From NCBI GenBank assembly GCA_027924585.1, contig BSBM01000762.1:10140501-10204500 (forward strand): a stretch of DNA of 64,000 nt, written 5' to 3'. Source of the DNA: Larix kaempferi. Taxonomy: Eukaryota > Streptophyta > Pinopsida > Pinales > Pinaceae. The position numbers and the translations under genes were made by a program. This document shows, one piece after another, positions 1 through 11,466 of the stretch; within the stretch, counting starts at the first letter, position 1, and each line of letters opens with the position of its first letter. The notes under the pieces are model-generated. The model was not told where the DNA came from. It made no database searches and saw only the letters and a list, made by a program, of their open reading frames with translations.

Positions 1-865
1 TCACAGATTTCAAAAATTCCCATTTTTGCAGAAGCCCTAATTTCCCACTTTTCTGATCAAAGTCCCGAACTAGGGTCTGATAAAGCTCGTCCTTTTTCCC
101 AACCAAAAATTCTGATCTTGGTCTCTAAATTTCTATTTTGATGAGTATCATTCAGTCGTGGTCTCCGATTACAAAAATTTCAACTTTATCTGAAACCCTA
201 AATTCCGGAAGCCATGAATGAAGGTGCTCAAAAATAATTCTGTTTTGCAGAAATATGTACCTGATTGTATCTGGCCTAACTCCAAACTTTTTGATCCAAA
301 GGGTCTGCAAACTTTTCCTGAGATAGCACAACCTGTTATCTTTCCATCTCGACAGGTCTGACCTCAATTGAATTCTCTGAGAGAGAGTTATGCCAAGTGT
401 CGCAACGTGACCTCTTTATGGGATAAAACAGGAGAGCAAACTTGTACGGAGTTCCACGTGTCACTAGTTCAACTGATACCTCTGAAACACATTTCTAAGA
501 TATTACAGTCTGTGCACTACCTGTCACTTTTTACGAAATTTCATTTGGATCTTCCTAGCCCAAGTTATGACCTTTTTCCCAAGGTCACCTGATTTTGACT
601 CATATCTGGAAGAGGCATAAACCCTATATTGTACAGATCATAAATCACAAAGTACAACGAATTAGAGGTTTTCCTTTGGACACAGGGTAGATGGGGATCT
701 TATCTTCGACCTGTAAAATTTTCAGATCCGAAAACTTTGCTAAAACGTATTTATAGCAAACGTTCTACGATGACTGGTTTTTGCTATATCAAGCCCTAGC
801 ATCATAAGTGCAATAAGTGTCATACATGCCATATCATGCCTTCTTTCAGGCTAGCTCTGATACCA
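1..865 (-). mobile_element. Copia element E1, 5' internal region (cut by window edge)
   Basis: Reading on the minus strand from 865 downwards, this begins with a primer-binding site (854-865, complement reads TGGTATCAGAGC, the usual copia initiator-Met tRNA site) directly next to the E1 LTR. It continues with the same untranslated leader that follows the 5' LTRs of E3 (from 20,365) and E4 (from 38,957). No open reading frame of useful length is present. The rest of the element lies left of the window. The element interrupts the pol gene of E2, whose reading frame resumes exactly at 1,468. Confidence 0.85.
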
Positions 866-1467
866 TGTTAAATTTTCAGAATTTACTTCAATCTGATCTA
901 GGATATTAACTGAGAGACCAACATGTACAACAAATCTACAGTATATCAATCATGGACACAATAATGCAAGCACACAAGAGACACGGAGTTTACTTGGGGA
1001 AAACCATAAAGGTGAAAAACCCCAATAACTTCCTCGGAGATAGATAGAGAAATGATACAACCAAAATACAAGAGATAGTATTCTCCTAGCAGCAGAGCCT
1101 CCTCCTCCACAAGTGTACCACTCTTCAAAGTGTGAGTGAGAGAATAGAATGTGTAAAATGATAGAGACACACTCTTTATTTATACACTAACTTGACTTGA
1201 CCTTTACTCAACTAGGTCAGCCTCAAATTAACCACTTAACATAATGCTGACTGGGCCGACCCCCACAAGGGTGGTCTAATAACCCTTTGACCCACATGAA
1301 TTATACAGGTCTGACCCCAACAAGGTGGTCTAATAACAAATCAAGTATAAGTTACGACACTTACAATATAAATGACGACACTTCTGTATAGAGGAATAAT
1401 AACACTTATATAGGAATACAATATACATATATGTGAAATACATTCCAAAGTTACATATACATCAACA
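866..1467 (-). repeat. 5' LTR of copia E1
   Basis: A 602-bp LTR in reverse orientation. On the minus strand it starts TGTTGATGTATATG and ends AAATTTTCAG-rich sequence closing in TTTAACA, matching the LTRs of E3, E4 and E5. The TATA box lies near 1,180-1,190 on the minus strand, followed by a weak inverted repeat (AGAG/CTCT, 1,163-1,175). It carries two copies of the U3 block with GGTGGTCTAATAAC. Bases 1,468-1,472 (tcaca) are the likely target duplication; its partner is outside the window. Confidence 0.88.
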
Positions 1468-3030
1468 TCACATACCAGCTATGTTGCTTTACTCTATGAC
1501 ATTATGAACAAAGAACCTTCCAGTTATGAAGAAGAAGCGGAAAAGAAAGAATGGAAGGATGCCATGGTTGAGGAATACCAATCAATAATGAAGAATGATG
1601 TTTGGGATGTTGTCCCAAGACGTAAAGAGAAGTCTGTTGTGACTTCCAAATGGATCTACAAAATCAAGCATGCTGCAGATGGCAGCATAGAAAAGTACAA
1701 AGCAAGATTTGTATCTCGTGGCTTCTCTCAGAAAGAGGGAATAGATTATGAAGAAACTTTTGCACTTGTAGACAGGTATACTTCCATCAGAACAGTACGT
1801 GCCCTGGTTGCAGCAATGAAATGGAAAATACACCATATGGATGTCAAGACTTCTTTCTTAAATGGTGTAGTTGAAGGGGAAGTATATGTGGAGCAGCCAC
1901 TCGATTTCGAAATACGTGACAGGGAGTCATATGTGTGCAGATTGAAGAAAGCCTTGTATGGCTTGAAGCAAGCTCCCAGAACTTGGTATGGTAGGATGGA
2001 CAGTTTCCTATCTAGTTTGGGCTTTACCAAAAGCAAAGCGGATTCCAACCTTTACTACAAGGTTGAGGAAGGGAATCCTGTGATTCTACTCCTATATGTG
2101 GATGACTTATTTGTAACAGGAGATAACAGATTGATTGCAGATAATAAGAGGAAGCTTACTGCCGAATTCGATATGAAAGATTTGGGAATGATGCATTATT
2201 TCCTAGGTATGGAGGTGTGGTAGAGTGTAGGTGGGATCTTCCTTGGTCAAGGGAAGTACACAGTAGATATCCTAAAGAGATTCAGGATGATGGATTGCAA
2301 GGCCATGGCCACACCTATGGCATCGAATCTGAAGCTTCTATGTGATGCTTCATCTGAGCCGGTTGATGTCTCTATGTATCGTAATATGATTGGGTCCTTG
2401 ATGTACATGATGAACAAGAGACCAGATATTTGCTTTGTGGTGAACACATTGAGCCAGTTCCTGACGGATCTGAGGAGTGTTCACCTGGTTGCTGTAAAGC
2501 ATGTTCTGAGGTATCTGAAGGGTACAGTGGATTATGGGCTCAAGTATGAAGCAAATCAAAAGTTTAACCTGCAGGGTTATGTTGATTCAGATTGGGCTGG
2601 TAGTGCTGCAGATAGGAAGAGCACATCTGGGTGTTGCTTTAGTATGGGATTAGGTGTGATCTCTTGGTTTAGCAAGAAGCAATCCTGCGTAGCACTAAGT
2701 ATAGTTGAGGCAGAGTATGTTGAAGCATGTTCAGCTAGTTGTGAGGCAGTATGGCTACGGAAGCTACTGTCTGAGTTATTTGATCTCCCGTTGGATGCTA
2801 CTGGTATCTTTTGTGATAACCAGAGTTGTGTGAAGTTGTCCGAGAACCCAGTATTTCATGACAGGTCGAATCACATAGAGATCAAATATCACTATATCAG
2901 GGATATGGTGCAGAGAGAAGCTGTGAAGCTCCTGTATGTTGTGATGGACGAGCAGATTGCAGATGTGCCGATGAAGCCACTAGCCAGGGTGAAGTTTGAG
3001 TACTTCAGGGAGAGGCTTGGTGTTCTTTAG
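1468..3030 (+). pseudogene. Copia E2 reverse transcriptase-RNase H (pol C-terminal half)
   Basis: This encodes the C-terminal half of a Ty1/copia polyprotein, the RT and RNase H that copy element RNA into DNA. The frame is already open at 1,468, where E1 cut it (residues SHTSYVALLYDI precede the Met at 1,504). RT landmarks are KWIYKIKHAADGSIEKYKARF, MDVKTSFLNG, KKALYGLKQAPRTWY and the catalytic YVDD in LLLYVDDLFVTG. The RNase H part has GYVDSDWAG, the STSGCCF stretch, EAEYV and ATGIFCDNQS. It is broken once, by an in-frame TAG at 2,221 where relatives have Gln after EVW; the same frame then continues to 3,030. Gag, protease and integrase lie left of the window or beyond E1. The RT motif is intact, so this copy decayed less than E4 and E5. 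Confidence 0.92.
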
Positions 3031-3129
3031 ATTGATGACACTTCGAGGAAGAAGTGATGGACACATTTGCAGAAGCCATTCCAAGCATGTTGGAAGGAGG
3101 ATCCTTCACATGGTTGTGGATGTAAGCAC

Positions 3130-3440
3130 TAGATGATGAGCATCAGGACGATGCTCCAGTTACTGCTCTATGTATGCATCATGTTGGATGCTGGATATGA
3201 TCAGTTGGATCATTTATATGTATGTGTATGCATCATGTTGGATGTTGGATATGATCAGTTGGATCATTTATATATGTACACATCATGTTGGATGCTGGAT
3301 ATGATCAGTTGGATCACTTGTATGTATTCTTGTATATGCATCATGTTGGATGCTTGGACCATGTATCTATATATGTATCAGGTGGATACATTGTATGATC
3401 AGGTGGATCATGTATTGTGAGTATCAGGTTGATGCTCTGT
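3130..3440 (+). repeat. E2 3' untranslated hairpin array, class 1
   Basis: Four imperfect units of roughly 50-57 bp carry short perfect inverted repeats. Examples are GAGCATC-aggac-GATGCTC (3,138-3,156), GCATC-atgttg-GATGC, ATGATC-agttg-GATCAT, TGTATC-aggtg-GATACA and ATGATC-aggtg-GATCAT. The stems differ but most loops are AGGNN. The reading frames found here are by-products of the repeat. Confidence 0.85.
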
Positions 3441-3444
3441 GGCC

Positions 3445-3960
3445 ATGGAACAGGTTGTGCAGATAAGCATGTAATTTGTGCCTTGGAAGATTTGCAAATA
3501 GTCTTTCGAGGCTTTCCTATGGCATGTAATTTGTACCCTGGGATATCTGGCAAATGCTCTTCCGAGGTTTTGCTTGGAAGGACATATAATTTGTGCCCTG
3601 GGAGATCTGGAGATAGTCTTTCGAGGTTTTCCTATGGCATGTAATCTGTTCCCTGGGATATCTGGCAGATGCTCTTTTGAGGTTTTGTCCTATGGCATGT
3701 AATTTGTGCCCTGGGAGATATGATAGGTTGAGCCGTGTGCTCGTAATCAGTCCTGGGATGCTCTTTCGAGGTTTTTCCATGACCATATGTAATTTGTGCC
3801 CTGGGAGATCCGATATGTTGAGCCTTGTTCTCGTAATCAGTCCTGGGATTCTCTTTCAAGGTTTTGTGGTGGGGTCACATGTAATAAGTCCTAGAGATAT
3901 GGACAGGATGAAAAAGGCCTCAGATGCTCTTTAGGGTTCTTGCTAGTCAAGAGACTCTTT
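3445..3960 (+). repeat. E2 3' untranslated repeat array, class 2
   Basis: About seven degenerate units of 55-75 bp share gcatgtaatttgtgccctgg, gagatctgg and ctctttcgaggtttt. The same class follows the hairpin array in E3, E4 and (inverted) E5, so it is a family component of the 3' untranslated region and not coding. Confidence 0.8.
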
Positions 3961-4222
3961 TAAGGTTTTGGGATGCACGTAATAAGTCCTAAGATTTCCA
4001 TAGTATGGCCAGTGATGACGAAGATCTACAGGTGGTGGGCCTACATCTAGTATGAAAAAGGACTGGCTCTGTAGAACTTCCTATGACGATTAGAGTCAGA
4101 GATTGGTTGAGATAGCAGTAGCAGTGACGATGATGATGACGATGCATCAATGACGATGATCCCAACAAGAAGACTTGTCTAGCATATATGTGTTGAGAAA
4201 TACCTTCCTAGTTAAGAGGGAG
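3961..4222 (+). other. E2 3' untranslated tail and polypurine tract
   Basis: Non-coding sequence with a run of gatgacgatg repeats near 4,118-4,150. It ends in the purine-rich tract aagagggag directly before the LTR, the expected plus-strand primer. The same tail precedes the 3' LTRs of E3 and E4. Confidence 0.8.
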
Positions 4223-4813
4223 TGTTGATGTATATGTAACTTCGGAATGTATTTCATATATATTTATTGTACCCTTATAAGAGATGTGTTATTCCTCTAT
4301 AAGGAAGTGTCTTCATGTGTATTGACAAGTGTTGCAAGTGTGTGTACTTGGCGATGGGTTATTAGACCACCATGTGTGGGGTCGGCCCTGAAATATATGT
4401 TATATTGTGGATGTACCTAGCTAGACAAGTCGGCCCCATAAGGTCACTGGGAAAACAGGTTAGTATAAATAGAGATTGGGAGATCTCTATTTTGATCATT
4501 CGGAAACTCACACTTCACTTACTCAGAAAGTGGTGCACTAGTGAGGAGGAGGATCATCTACTACTAGGAAACTATCTCAGTGTATTTTGGTTGTACTTTG
4601 GTTGAGCCATTGCTCTCTCTATCTCTAAGGAAGTTGTGGGGTTTTTCACCTTAGGGTTTTCCCCACGGAAACTCTGTGTCTCTTGTCTATCATGCTTTTG
4701 ATTCTTCTAATGCTTGTCATGCTTATTATGATTTTTATGCATTTATATATTGCACATGTTATTCTCTCAGTAAAGATCCTAGAGTATTGTGAATTAATGC
4801 TCAAAATTTAATA
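4223..4813 (+). repeat. 3' LTR of copia E2
   Basis: It starts TGTTGATGTATATG and ends in AAAATTTAATA, a diverged version of the family end AAAATTTAACA. It carries TATAAATA near 4,464 followed by a perfect 10-bp inverted repeat (AAATAGAGAT/ATCTCTATTT, 4,467-4,492). It is clearly more diverged than the E3 LTRs, so E2 is older. The Tat gag reading frame starts on the next base, showing that E2 inserted in gag. Confidence 0.85.
4464..4492 (+). promoter_or_regulatory. E2 LTR TATA box with inverted repeat
   Basis: TATAAATA overlaps a perfect 10-bp inverted repeat with loop TGGGAG. The same arrangement with different, still complementary, arms is found in the other LTRs of this family. Confidence 0.7.
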
Positions 4814-6913
4814 GTTGAGATTGAGGATCTCACTTCTGGTGAGTTTAGTACTCCGTTTAATCCTCCTTTGACTAATCTTAACATTCCGCTTCTGTTACCC
4901 ATTGGTTTCCAGCAGCCTGATTATAGTGCATATCATTTCACACCTGGGCATTTTATGACTAATATAGGAGGCGAACAGGGAGTCCCATAGACTCTCACCA
5001 TAGGTATGAACACAAATACTGTGAATCCTCCTCTTACTGCTACACCGAGTTCGGCACAAAAAACCTCTGTGTCCACTCTGTCCTTCAGCTTTAATGCTGG
5101 CACGTTAGGCATGCCGAGTTCAATAACTATGGCATCTTCCTCTACACCCACTTTTCGACCTAGCAGTACAGCTAATCTAGTTCCACCTCCTGCGACTCAA
5201 CCATTGTATCACATACCCAGTACTTGGATTCCCACACCTACTGTAGGGCCAAATGCTTCTGTAACTATGCATGTCATGAGTACCATGACTGCACCGTCTA
5301 CGTCAGTTACCACTAGTTTCAACAACTTTGCAGGCTATAACATGAATCAAGGTAATATACCTGCAAGAAACATCCCTTTTTCTTTATTTTCGGGAGGAGG
5401 AGGTAACAGTTTTAACTAGCAATATGGTGGGGCTAATTCCCATCCATAGTGGATGAACCCACAAAGCACCAACTTACTTTCATATGGGAGGGTGAATTTC
5501 AATAATACTTTCACGCAACAGCAGATGGCTGGGGGAAACCCCTACCAGTAAATGTGCGGGGGAAACCCCTACCAGCAGATGATTGGGGTTAACCCCTACC
5601 AGCAGACAGCCAGGGGCAACCCCTACCAGCAGTTCATGAGTCAAACTATGAGTGGTTCCCCCTTTATGACCCCAGCTTATCAGATGTTGTCTTGCAGGCC
5701 TCATTTACCGTTTCTGGAAACTCTAAATTTGCTAGACTTTTCCAAGTTGACAAACGATCCGGTGTATCACAATGCCACATGGCCACCTGTTCCTACCAAA
5801 TTACCTTCGTACATTCCTAAATTTGAAGTAAAAACTGGCGAAGACCTTGGTGATCATGTCACTACTTTCCATTTATGGTGTTCCTTGAACTCATTAAACG
5901 AATATTCCATTAGGTTGAGACTATTCCAAAGGACCTTAACCACTGATGCAGCCAAATGGTACATTGAGTTACCTACAGCCACATTCTTTAACTTTCGAGA
6001 TTTCGTGACTATTTTTTTGAAGCACTTCCAACTTCCCGTTTGATATGACGTCGGAGTAGACCTTTTGTCTACATTTAGACAAAATAAAGCCACTCACTTA
6101 TCCGATCACATTCAGGAGTGGCGGAGATGGAAGAGGCTCATTAAAGCCAACATACCTCCAAAATTCCTGCTTGAGTGGTATTTGAAATCACTCCTTCCTT
6201 ATATTTCTAAGGAAGTAGCTACTTCTGCACTGTCTACAGAGGAAGAAGCCATTTTATGGACCTAGCAGCTAGACCTTGTTTATGCACAAGCTGGGTTACT
6301 TTATGAAATCATAGCTGAGGCACCATGATCAAACACTGATCTGAGTAGATGTAAACCTAGACCACATGCTGATGGCATAGTGGGTTCAGTTGACTCTGCA
6401 GCCTTTGAAGCATTGACCCAGCAGGTTCATGCCTTATCCTTCAAACAATCGACTGCAGAAGTTACTTCCGTCACAACCTCTCCTTCTACTTCTAAATTTG
6501 TAAACCAGGTTCAGAACAATCAAAAGGGCCCTCAGCAGCCCAATAACAAAAAGAAGGGCAAGAAAGGAGAGGGGAACCATCAAAATCCCAAAAAAGAGAA
6601 TGTCGAGGAGGGTAACAAAGAGAAGAAGAAGGTTAAGTTCCCTTGTAAACTTTGCAAGCAGGACCACCTCACTCACCAATGCCCTCTACTCGAAGAAGCC
6701 CAGAAGCTACTTCAAGAAAAGAAACTTGTCATACTTAAAGATCCATTCCCTAAGGGGCAGGGTTCAGCTTCTGGCACCTCCAATACTAGGGGAACCACAC
6801 ATGCTTCAGTTGATCAAACTTTTATTAACATGGTTAGCTCGAACGCACTCTTACAAACAAGAGCAAGGAATTACACCCCGGACACACAGAAGAAGGATAA
6901 GGACATTCCATAA
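4814..6913 (+). pseudogene. Tat-like gypsy gag (capsid and zinc knuckle), 5' truncated
   Basis: Gag forms the particle that packages element RNA. One frame runs from the E2 junction through seven or more in-frame stops (4,988, 5,417, 5,447, 5,549, 6,041, 6,263, 6,326) without a frameshift. An N-terminal Ser/Thr/Pro-rich part (5,006-5,419) is followed by NPYQQ repeats and then a retrotransposon capsid domain (about 5,700-6,260) with AAKWYIELP and HLSDHIQEW. After a Lys-rich linker comes a zinc knuckle near 6,637, CKLCKQDHLTHQC. Its spacing is C-x2-C-x3-H-x4-C, one residue shorter than the retroviral CCHC norm. At 6,041 the TGA stands where an Arg would fit (PV-R-YDVG). The family assignment is firm; the copy is dead. 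Confidence 0.88.
5516..5635 (+). repeat. NPYQQ minisatellite inside gag
   Basis: Four units of 27-30 bp containing aacccctaccag encode repeats of GGNPYQQM-type sequence. The unit length is a multiple of three, so the frame is kept. One unit carries a TAA (5,549-5,551). Confidence 0.85.
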
Positions 6914-6937
6914 TCTTCCACTCCACTCCACATACCT

Positions 6938-7705
6938 GTGGACCCACTTCCCAAGATCCCAAAAGGTGTCTTGAAGCGGGCATCACACAATCCCAACACT
7001 CGGGCTACTTCCAACTACAACATGGTTGAACATCTAGCCCAAACCCCTTGTGCTATGTCTACCTTAGAAGTCTTGCAAAGTTGTCCTTTACAACAAAATG
7101 CACTTGTGGCAGCTATTGGAAGTATGGAATCATCTAACATGTCTACATGATTTGATATGGCTGATATCAAATACCGGTTGCCACATCACATTTCCCTTCA
7201 GATAGAAGTCGTCCATGGCCCAATGACCATTACATGTGTTGTCATAGATGAGGGCGCGTCTACGTGCATAATTTCAATTTCCTGTTGGAAAGCCTTGGGT
7301 TCACTCAAGTTAGCCCCTTCTAACACACTGCTTACTGCATTTGACAGCAGGACTTTTCGTCCACATGGAGTTTTTCCATCATTTGATGTCACTTTGGTCG
7401 ATAAGACAGTTATTCTAGAAGTAGAAGTTCTGGACTCTCCTCTTGATTACAACATGTTATTAGGCAGGAGTTGGACATATGCCATGCGAGCCATTGCATC
7501 GACAATTTTTTGAGTTGTTATGTTCCCTTTTGAAGGTAAGGTCATTACAGTCAATTAGCTTTCTTTCACTCAGAGAAACAACCAGACTTCTTCGGATTCC
7601 ACGATTCTTTTAGTTGAGAAAACCGCCCCAATAAGCGAGAGTTTAGGAGCAGGGCTTTACGGGTCATTAAAAGGCACATTTGGCATTCCCTCTCTAGTCC
7701 TTTTT
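6938..7705 (+). pseudogene. Tat-like gypsy aspartic protease region
   Basis: This is in the same frame as gag. A retropepsin-like fold is visible at 7,157-7,513: VVIDEGASTCIIS carries the catalytic Asp in the motif D-E-G-A where most relatives have D-S/T/G-G-A, and LLGRSW is the conserved C-terminal protease motif. The enzyme would cut the gag-pol polyprotein. Stops at 7,148 (TGA), 7,511 (TGA) and 7,556 (TAG) break it. The stretch 7,514-7,705 links to the RT and has no separate function that can be seen. Confidence 0.85.
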
Positions 7706-9646
7706 ATGCGTTCTGATGTGGGTACTTCTACTAAAAATTTCACGGTTGGTTTAAGAACTGATCCGTTGATCCTTCCCACTACATCAGAACCTCCAGTGCC
7801 TCTATCCATTGCAGAAGTAACCTACATGGAAGCACAACATGCTGCAATGGAACATATCATGATTCCGCCAGTCTCTGCTGAGTCAGATATGGACTATGCT
7901 CCGACATGGTCATTGAGTTCTACCCACTCTTTCGATTGTTTAGACACGGTTTTTCCATCTGATGAAGCCATTTTGGAAGTCATGATGGGCTTGGACCAAT
8001 TATGGGAACATATGCATCACAGGTCTTACCTGCTTCCAAACCTAGACAGGATAGAGAGAGGAGAATTCTCTTTGAGACCTGGTGGACTTTTTGATTTTTC
8101 ATCGTTTCCTTCCACTTCGAGAGTTGTTTATGTTGAAGAGAATATGGCTAATATATCGAGAAAAATTCCTATTAACATTTCCACCAAACCCGGGGTCATG
8201 GAAAATATTTTTATTGGAGCAGACTGTTCTCCAAAAGAGATCGTTCTGTATACCAAGATCTTTAGAGAATTCCACGACATTTTTTCCTGGTCTTATGAGG
8301 AGATGCCAGGCATCGATCCAGCCATAGTTGAGCATGTCATCACAACATAGCCTAATGAAAAACCTGTGAGACAAAAGCTCTATCCTATGAATCCCCGAAA
8401 AGCGGCCGCCATTAAGGTAGAGGTTGAAAAGTTGCTTAAGGTCGATTTCATCTATCTGATTGACATGATGGAATGGGTTTCAAATCATGTTCCGGTTGAT
8501 AAGAAGCAAGGTACCATTCGATTCTGTACGGACTTCTGGGACTTGAACAAAGCTTGTCCGAAAGATAACTATCCCACACCGTTTATTGACCAGATCATAG
8601 ATGCTTGTGCGGGACACGAGATGTTCTCTTTCATGGATGGATTTTCGGGATACAATCAAATACAAATCAAACCCGAAGATCAACACAAAACAACTTTCAT
8701 TTTCCCGTGGGGAACCTTTTCTTACTGGAAGATGTCGTTTGGCTTAAAGAATGCTGGAGATACTTTCCAGCGAGCGATGAATTTCTCTTTTCACGATATC
8801 AAACACATAGTGGAACCGTACTTGGATGACCTCCCGGCGCGATCTCGAAAGAGACGGGATCATCCAGCTCATTTGAGACTGGTGTTTGAAAGATGCAGAC
8901 AATATAAGATTTGATTGAATCCAAATAAGTGTGTATTCTGCATAGAATCGGGACGTTTACTAGGTTTTATTGTATCCATTCGTGGTATAATGGTCGACCC
9001 GTTAAAAGTTGAGGTGATTGTAAATTTGCCTCCTCCTTGCACCTTGCGACAGCTCCAAAGTCTACAAGGCATGTCTAATTCCTTGCGACGCTTTATCATA
9101 AACTATGCTAAGATCACGAAAGGTTTCATGAGACTACTTAAACAAGATACCTACTTCGTATGGGATGAGGCTACTCAATCATCATTTGAGGCCTTGGAAA
9201 AGGCACTACTTTCAGCTCCCTTGTTGAGCCTGCCAGACTATGCAAAAGATTTCCTTTTATATCTGACAGCATCTCTTAATACAATTGGAATAGTACTAGT
9301 TCAGGAGGATGACACACTCCAAGAGCATGTTGTTTACTATCTTTCTCGCTCATTGATAGCTTCTGAGGTTAAATATTCGCATGTTGAGAAGTTAGCACTT
9401 GCTGCGGTCTATACAGTATAGAGACTTCGTCACTACATCCTTTTATGAACTACTACTATGATAGCAGAAGTCAATCCTTTTCAGTATGTTCTCACTCGAC
9501 GAATCATCGGTGGGAAGTACAAAAAATGGATTGTAATCTTACAAGAGTTCAATTTGGTCTTTCAATCAGCCAAGTCAAAGAAATCACTAGTGTTCGCTGA
9601 GTTAATCTCAGAGTTTTCGAGTGACTTAGAGCATATCGAGGAATAA
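7706..9646 (+). pseudogene. Tat-like gypsy reverse transcriptase and RNase H
   Basis: This is the pol core that copies RNA to DNA. A linker at 7,706-8,350 leads into RT at 8,366-8,914, with KACPKDNYPTPFIDQIIDACAGHEMFSFMDGFSGYNQI, FPWGTFSYWKMSFGLKNAG and the catalytic box EPYLDD (YLDD for the usual YVDD). The RT thumb and connection plus the gypsy RNase H-like domain follow at 8,915-9,421 (LLGFIVS.RGI, LPPP, YLSRSL, YSHVEKLALA) and continue at 9,458-9,646. Stops are at 8,348 TAG, 8,912 TGA, 9,419 TAG, 9,446 TGA and 9,644 TAA, all in one frame. A Trp replaces Arg in the TDFWDLNKA motif, which a C-to-T change would explain. No indel is visible across this part. Confidence 0.92.
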
Positions 9647-9700
9647 TCATCATTCCCGGATGAAGATATCTTCCTCATTGCCTCCTCTGACCCATGGTAC

Positions 9701-10938
9701 ATGGATATCTTAGTATATCTCCATACTTTGAGGTGTCCTACCACTTTTTCTAGAGAAGAACAACGCAAGCTGAAAAGCCATGCGAAAAACTATCTCATCA
9801 TCTCAAATACTTTGTATCGATGTGGGGTAGATTCCATCTTACGACATTGTTTAACTTTCGAAGAAGCTGAAGTAGTATTAAATGATGCCCACAGTGGAGC
9901 TTGTGGGGGACACCTTTCTGGGTTGGCAATAGCTCAGAAGATATTGTGTGCGGATATTTTTGGCCCATAATCTTTAAAGATTGTGTGGAAGCGGTGAAAC
10001 GCTACCCTCTGTGTCAATTTTTCACCAAGAAAATGAGGTCACACCCAGATCCTCTTCATCCTGTGATTACAGCAGGTCCCTTCACAAAATGGGGGGTTGA
10101 TTATATGACTTGCAACCCAGTTTCGGCTGGAGGGCATCATTATATCATCGTTGCCATCGACTACTTCACCAAGTGGGCGGAGGCAATGCCTATTGTTAAG
10201 GCAGATGGAGAAACTGTCGCTTATTTCATATTTAATCAAATTATTGCAAGGTTCGGCATACCTAAAGAGATTGTGACTGATCATGGCAGTCATTTCCAGA
10301 ATAGCATGATGACCGAGTTATACACAATGTTAGGTTTTTAGCAAGAACATTTGTCTTCATATTATCCACGGGCGAATGGACAAGTCGAAGCAATTAATAA
10401 AACTTTAAAGGTAATATTGCAAAGAACTATTAATGGCAGTTGAAACAACTGGCACCTCATGCTATACCCTTCTCTTTGGGCTTACCGAGCAAATGTCAAG
10501 ACTGCTACCGAGTTCTCTCCCTTCCAACTTGTGAATGGGACAGAAGCAGTTGTTCCGATTGAATGCGAGATTCCTTCGTTAAAACTGGTTGTTAAATTAC
10601 TACCGGATACTTCAGTACTAGAAGAATGTTTGTTACATTTAGAACATCTAGATGAGCAGCGCTGCGACGCACTCACAACAAACAAGGTTCACAAGAAACA
10701 AGTCAAAGGATAGTATGACAAGTCTGTCATACCTAGGGTTTTCCTTGAGGGAGATCTTGTTTTACTTTGGGATCAAGACAAGGAACCTATAGGACCTGGA
10801 AAGTTTAAGTCCATGTGGCTCAGGCCCTACATAATTTCGAAAGTATTGAAGAAGGGCACCTACGAGTTGGTAGACTACGCGAGTAATAAGCTGGCTGAGC
10901 CTAGAAATGGGATCTACCTGAAAACGTACTACGCTTAG
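9701..10938 (+). pseudogene. Tat-like gypsy integrase
   Basis: Integrase inserts the DNA copy into the genome. The zinc-binding N-terminus lies at 9,701-10,030 (RHCLTFEEAEVVLNDAHSG, GGHLSG, then CQFF after a frame change). The catalytic core holds the D,D-35-E triad: Asp in GVDYM, Asp in IVTDHG and Glu in NGQVEAINKTLK. The C-terminal part ends with GTYELVD before a natural stop at 10,936. There is one frameshift near 9,945, the only one seen in about 6 kb of gag-pol, plus stops at 10,339 TAG, 10,441 TGA and 10,711 TAG. The last stands where relatives have Gln before YDKSV. Confidence 0.92.
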
Positions 10939-11040
10939 GCAGTTGTGCTTTTTATTGTAACATAGATGTATATTTTGTAGAGCTAGTTTTTGCTTGTGCT
11001 TGTTAGTTAATCTTATGTGTGTCTTCGTTTCGTGTACTAG

Positions 11041-11466
11041 ATGTCGACTAAACTTTTCTTAGGATTTGTTGATGGCGCCAGTCGCCACACTCGACAGTTG
11101 GATTCAGCAGCCTGGGTCATTTACTCACCCGTTGGTCAACTGGTCTCTTCGGGGGGGGTTTGTTTGGGTCCCACTACAAACAATGTAGCGAAATACAGTG
11201 CAGTTATAGAACTTCTCCAAGATGCTCTTAGCCATGGCATTTCACGTTTGGAGGTAAGACTTGACTCACAACTAGTTGTATTTCAGTTAATGGGTGTCTA
11301 CCAGATTAGAGATCCTTTGTTGCTACGTCAGTTTTTGCGAGTTAGATTATTGGAAAGACAGTTTGATTCCATTATATATCAACATATTCCAAGAAGTTTA
11401 AATGCATTAGCTGATTCATTTGCAAACTATGTTCTAGATTCGAATTTGTATCATACACTTCCATAA
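11041..11466 (+). CDS. second RNase H (aRNH type) of the Tat-like element
   Basis: This is an intact 141-residue ORF beginning about 100 bp after the pol stop. It has the RNase HI fold with all four metal-binding acidic residues in order: Asp in FVDGAS, Glu in KYSAVIELL, Asp in RLDSQLVV and Asp in ALADSFAN. The spacing matches the additional 'archaeal-like' RNase H of plant Tat elements, which removes RNA from RNA-DNA hybrids during copying. It is separate from the gypsy RNase H inside pol and lies downstream of integrase as its own ORF with its own ATG. It is the only unbroken coding region of the element. It could be expressed through readthrough, a subgenomic RNA or an internal start; none can be seen here. 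Confidence 0.82.
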   Translation: MSTKLFLGFVDGASRHTRQLDSAAWVIYSPVGQLVSSGGVCLGPTTNNVAKYSAVIELLQDALSHGISRLEVRLDSQLVVFQLMGVYQIRDPLLLRQFLRVRLLERQFDSIIYQHIPRSLNALADSFANYVLDSNLYHTLP

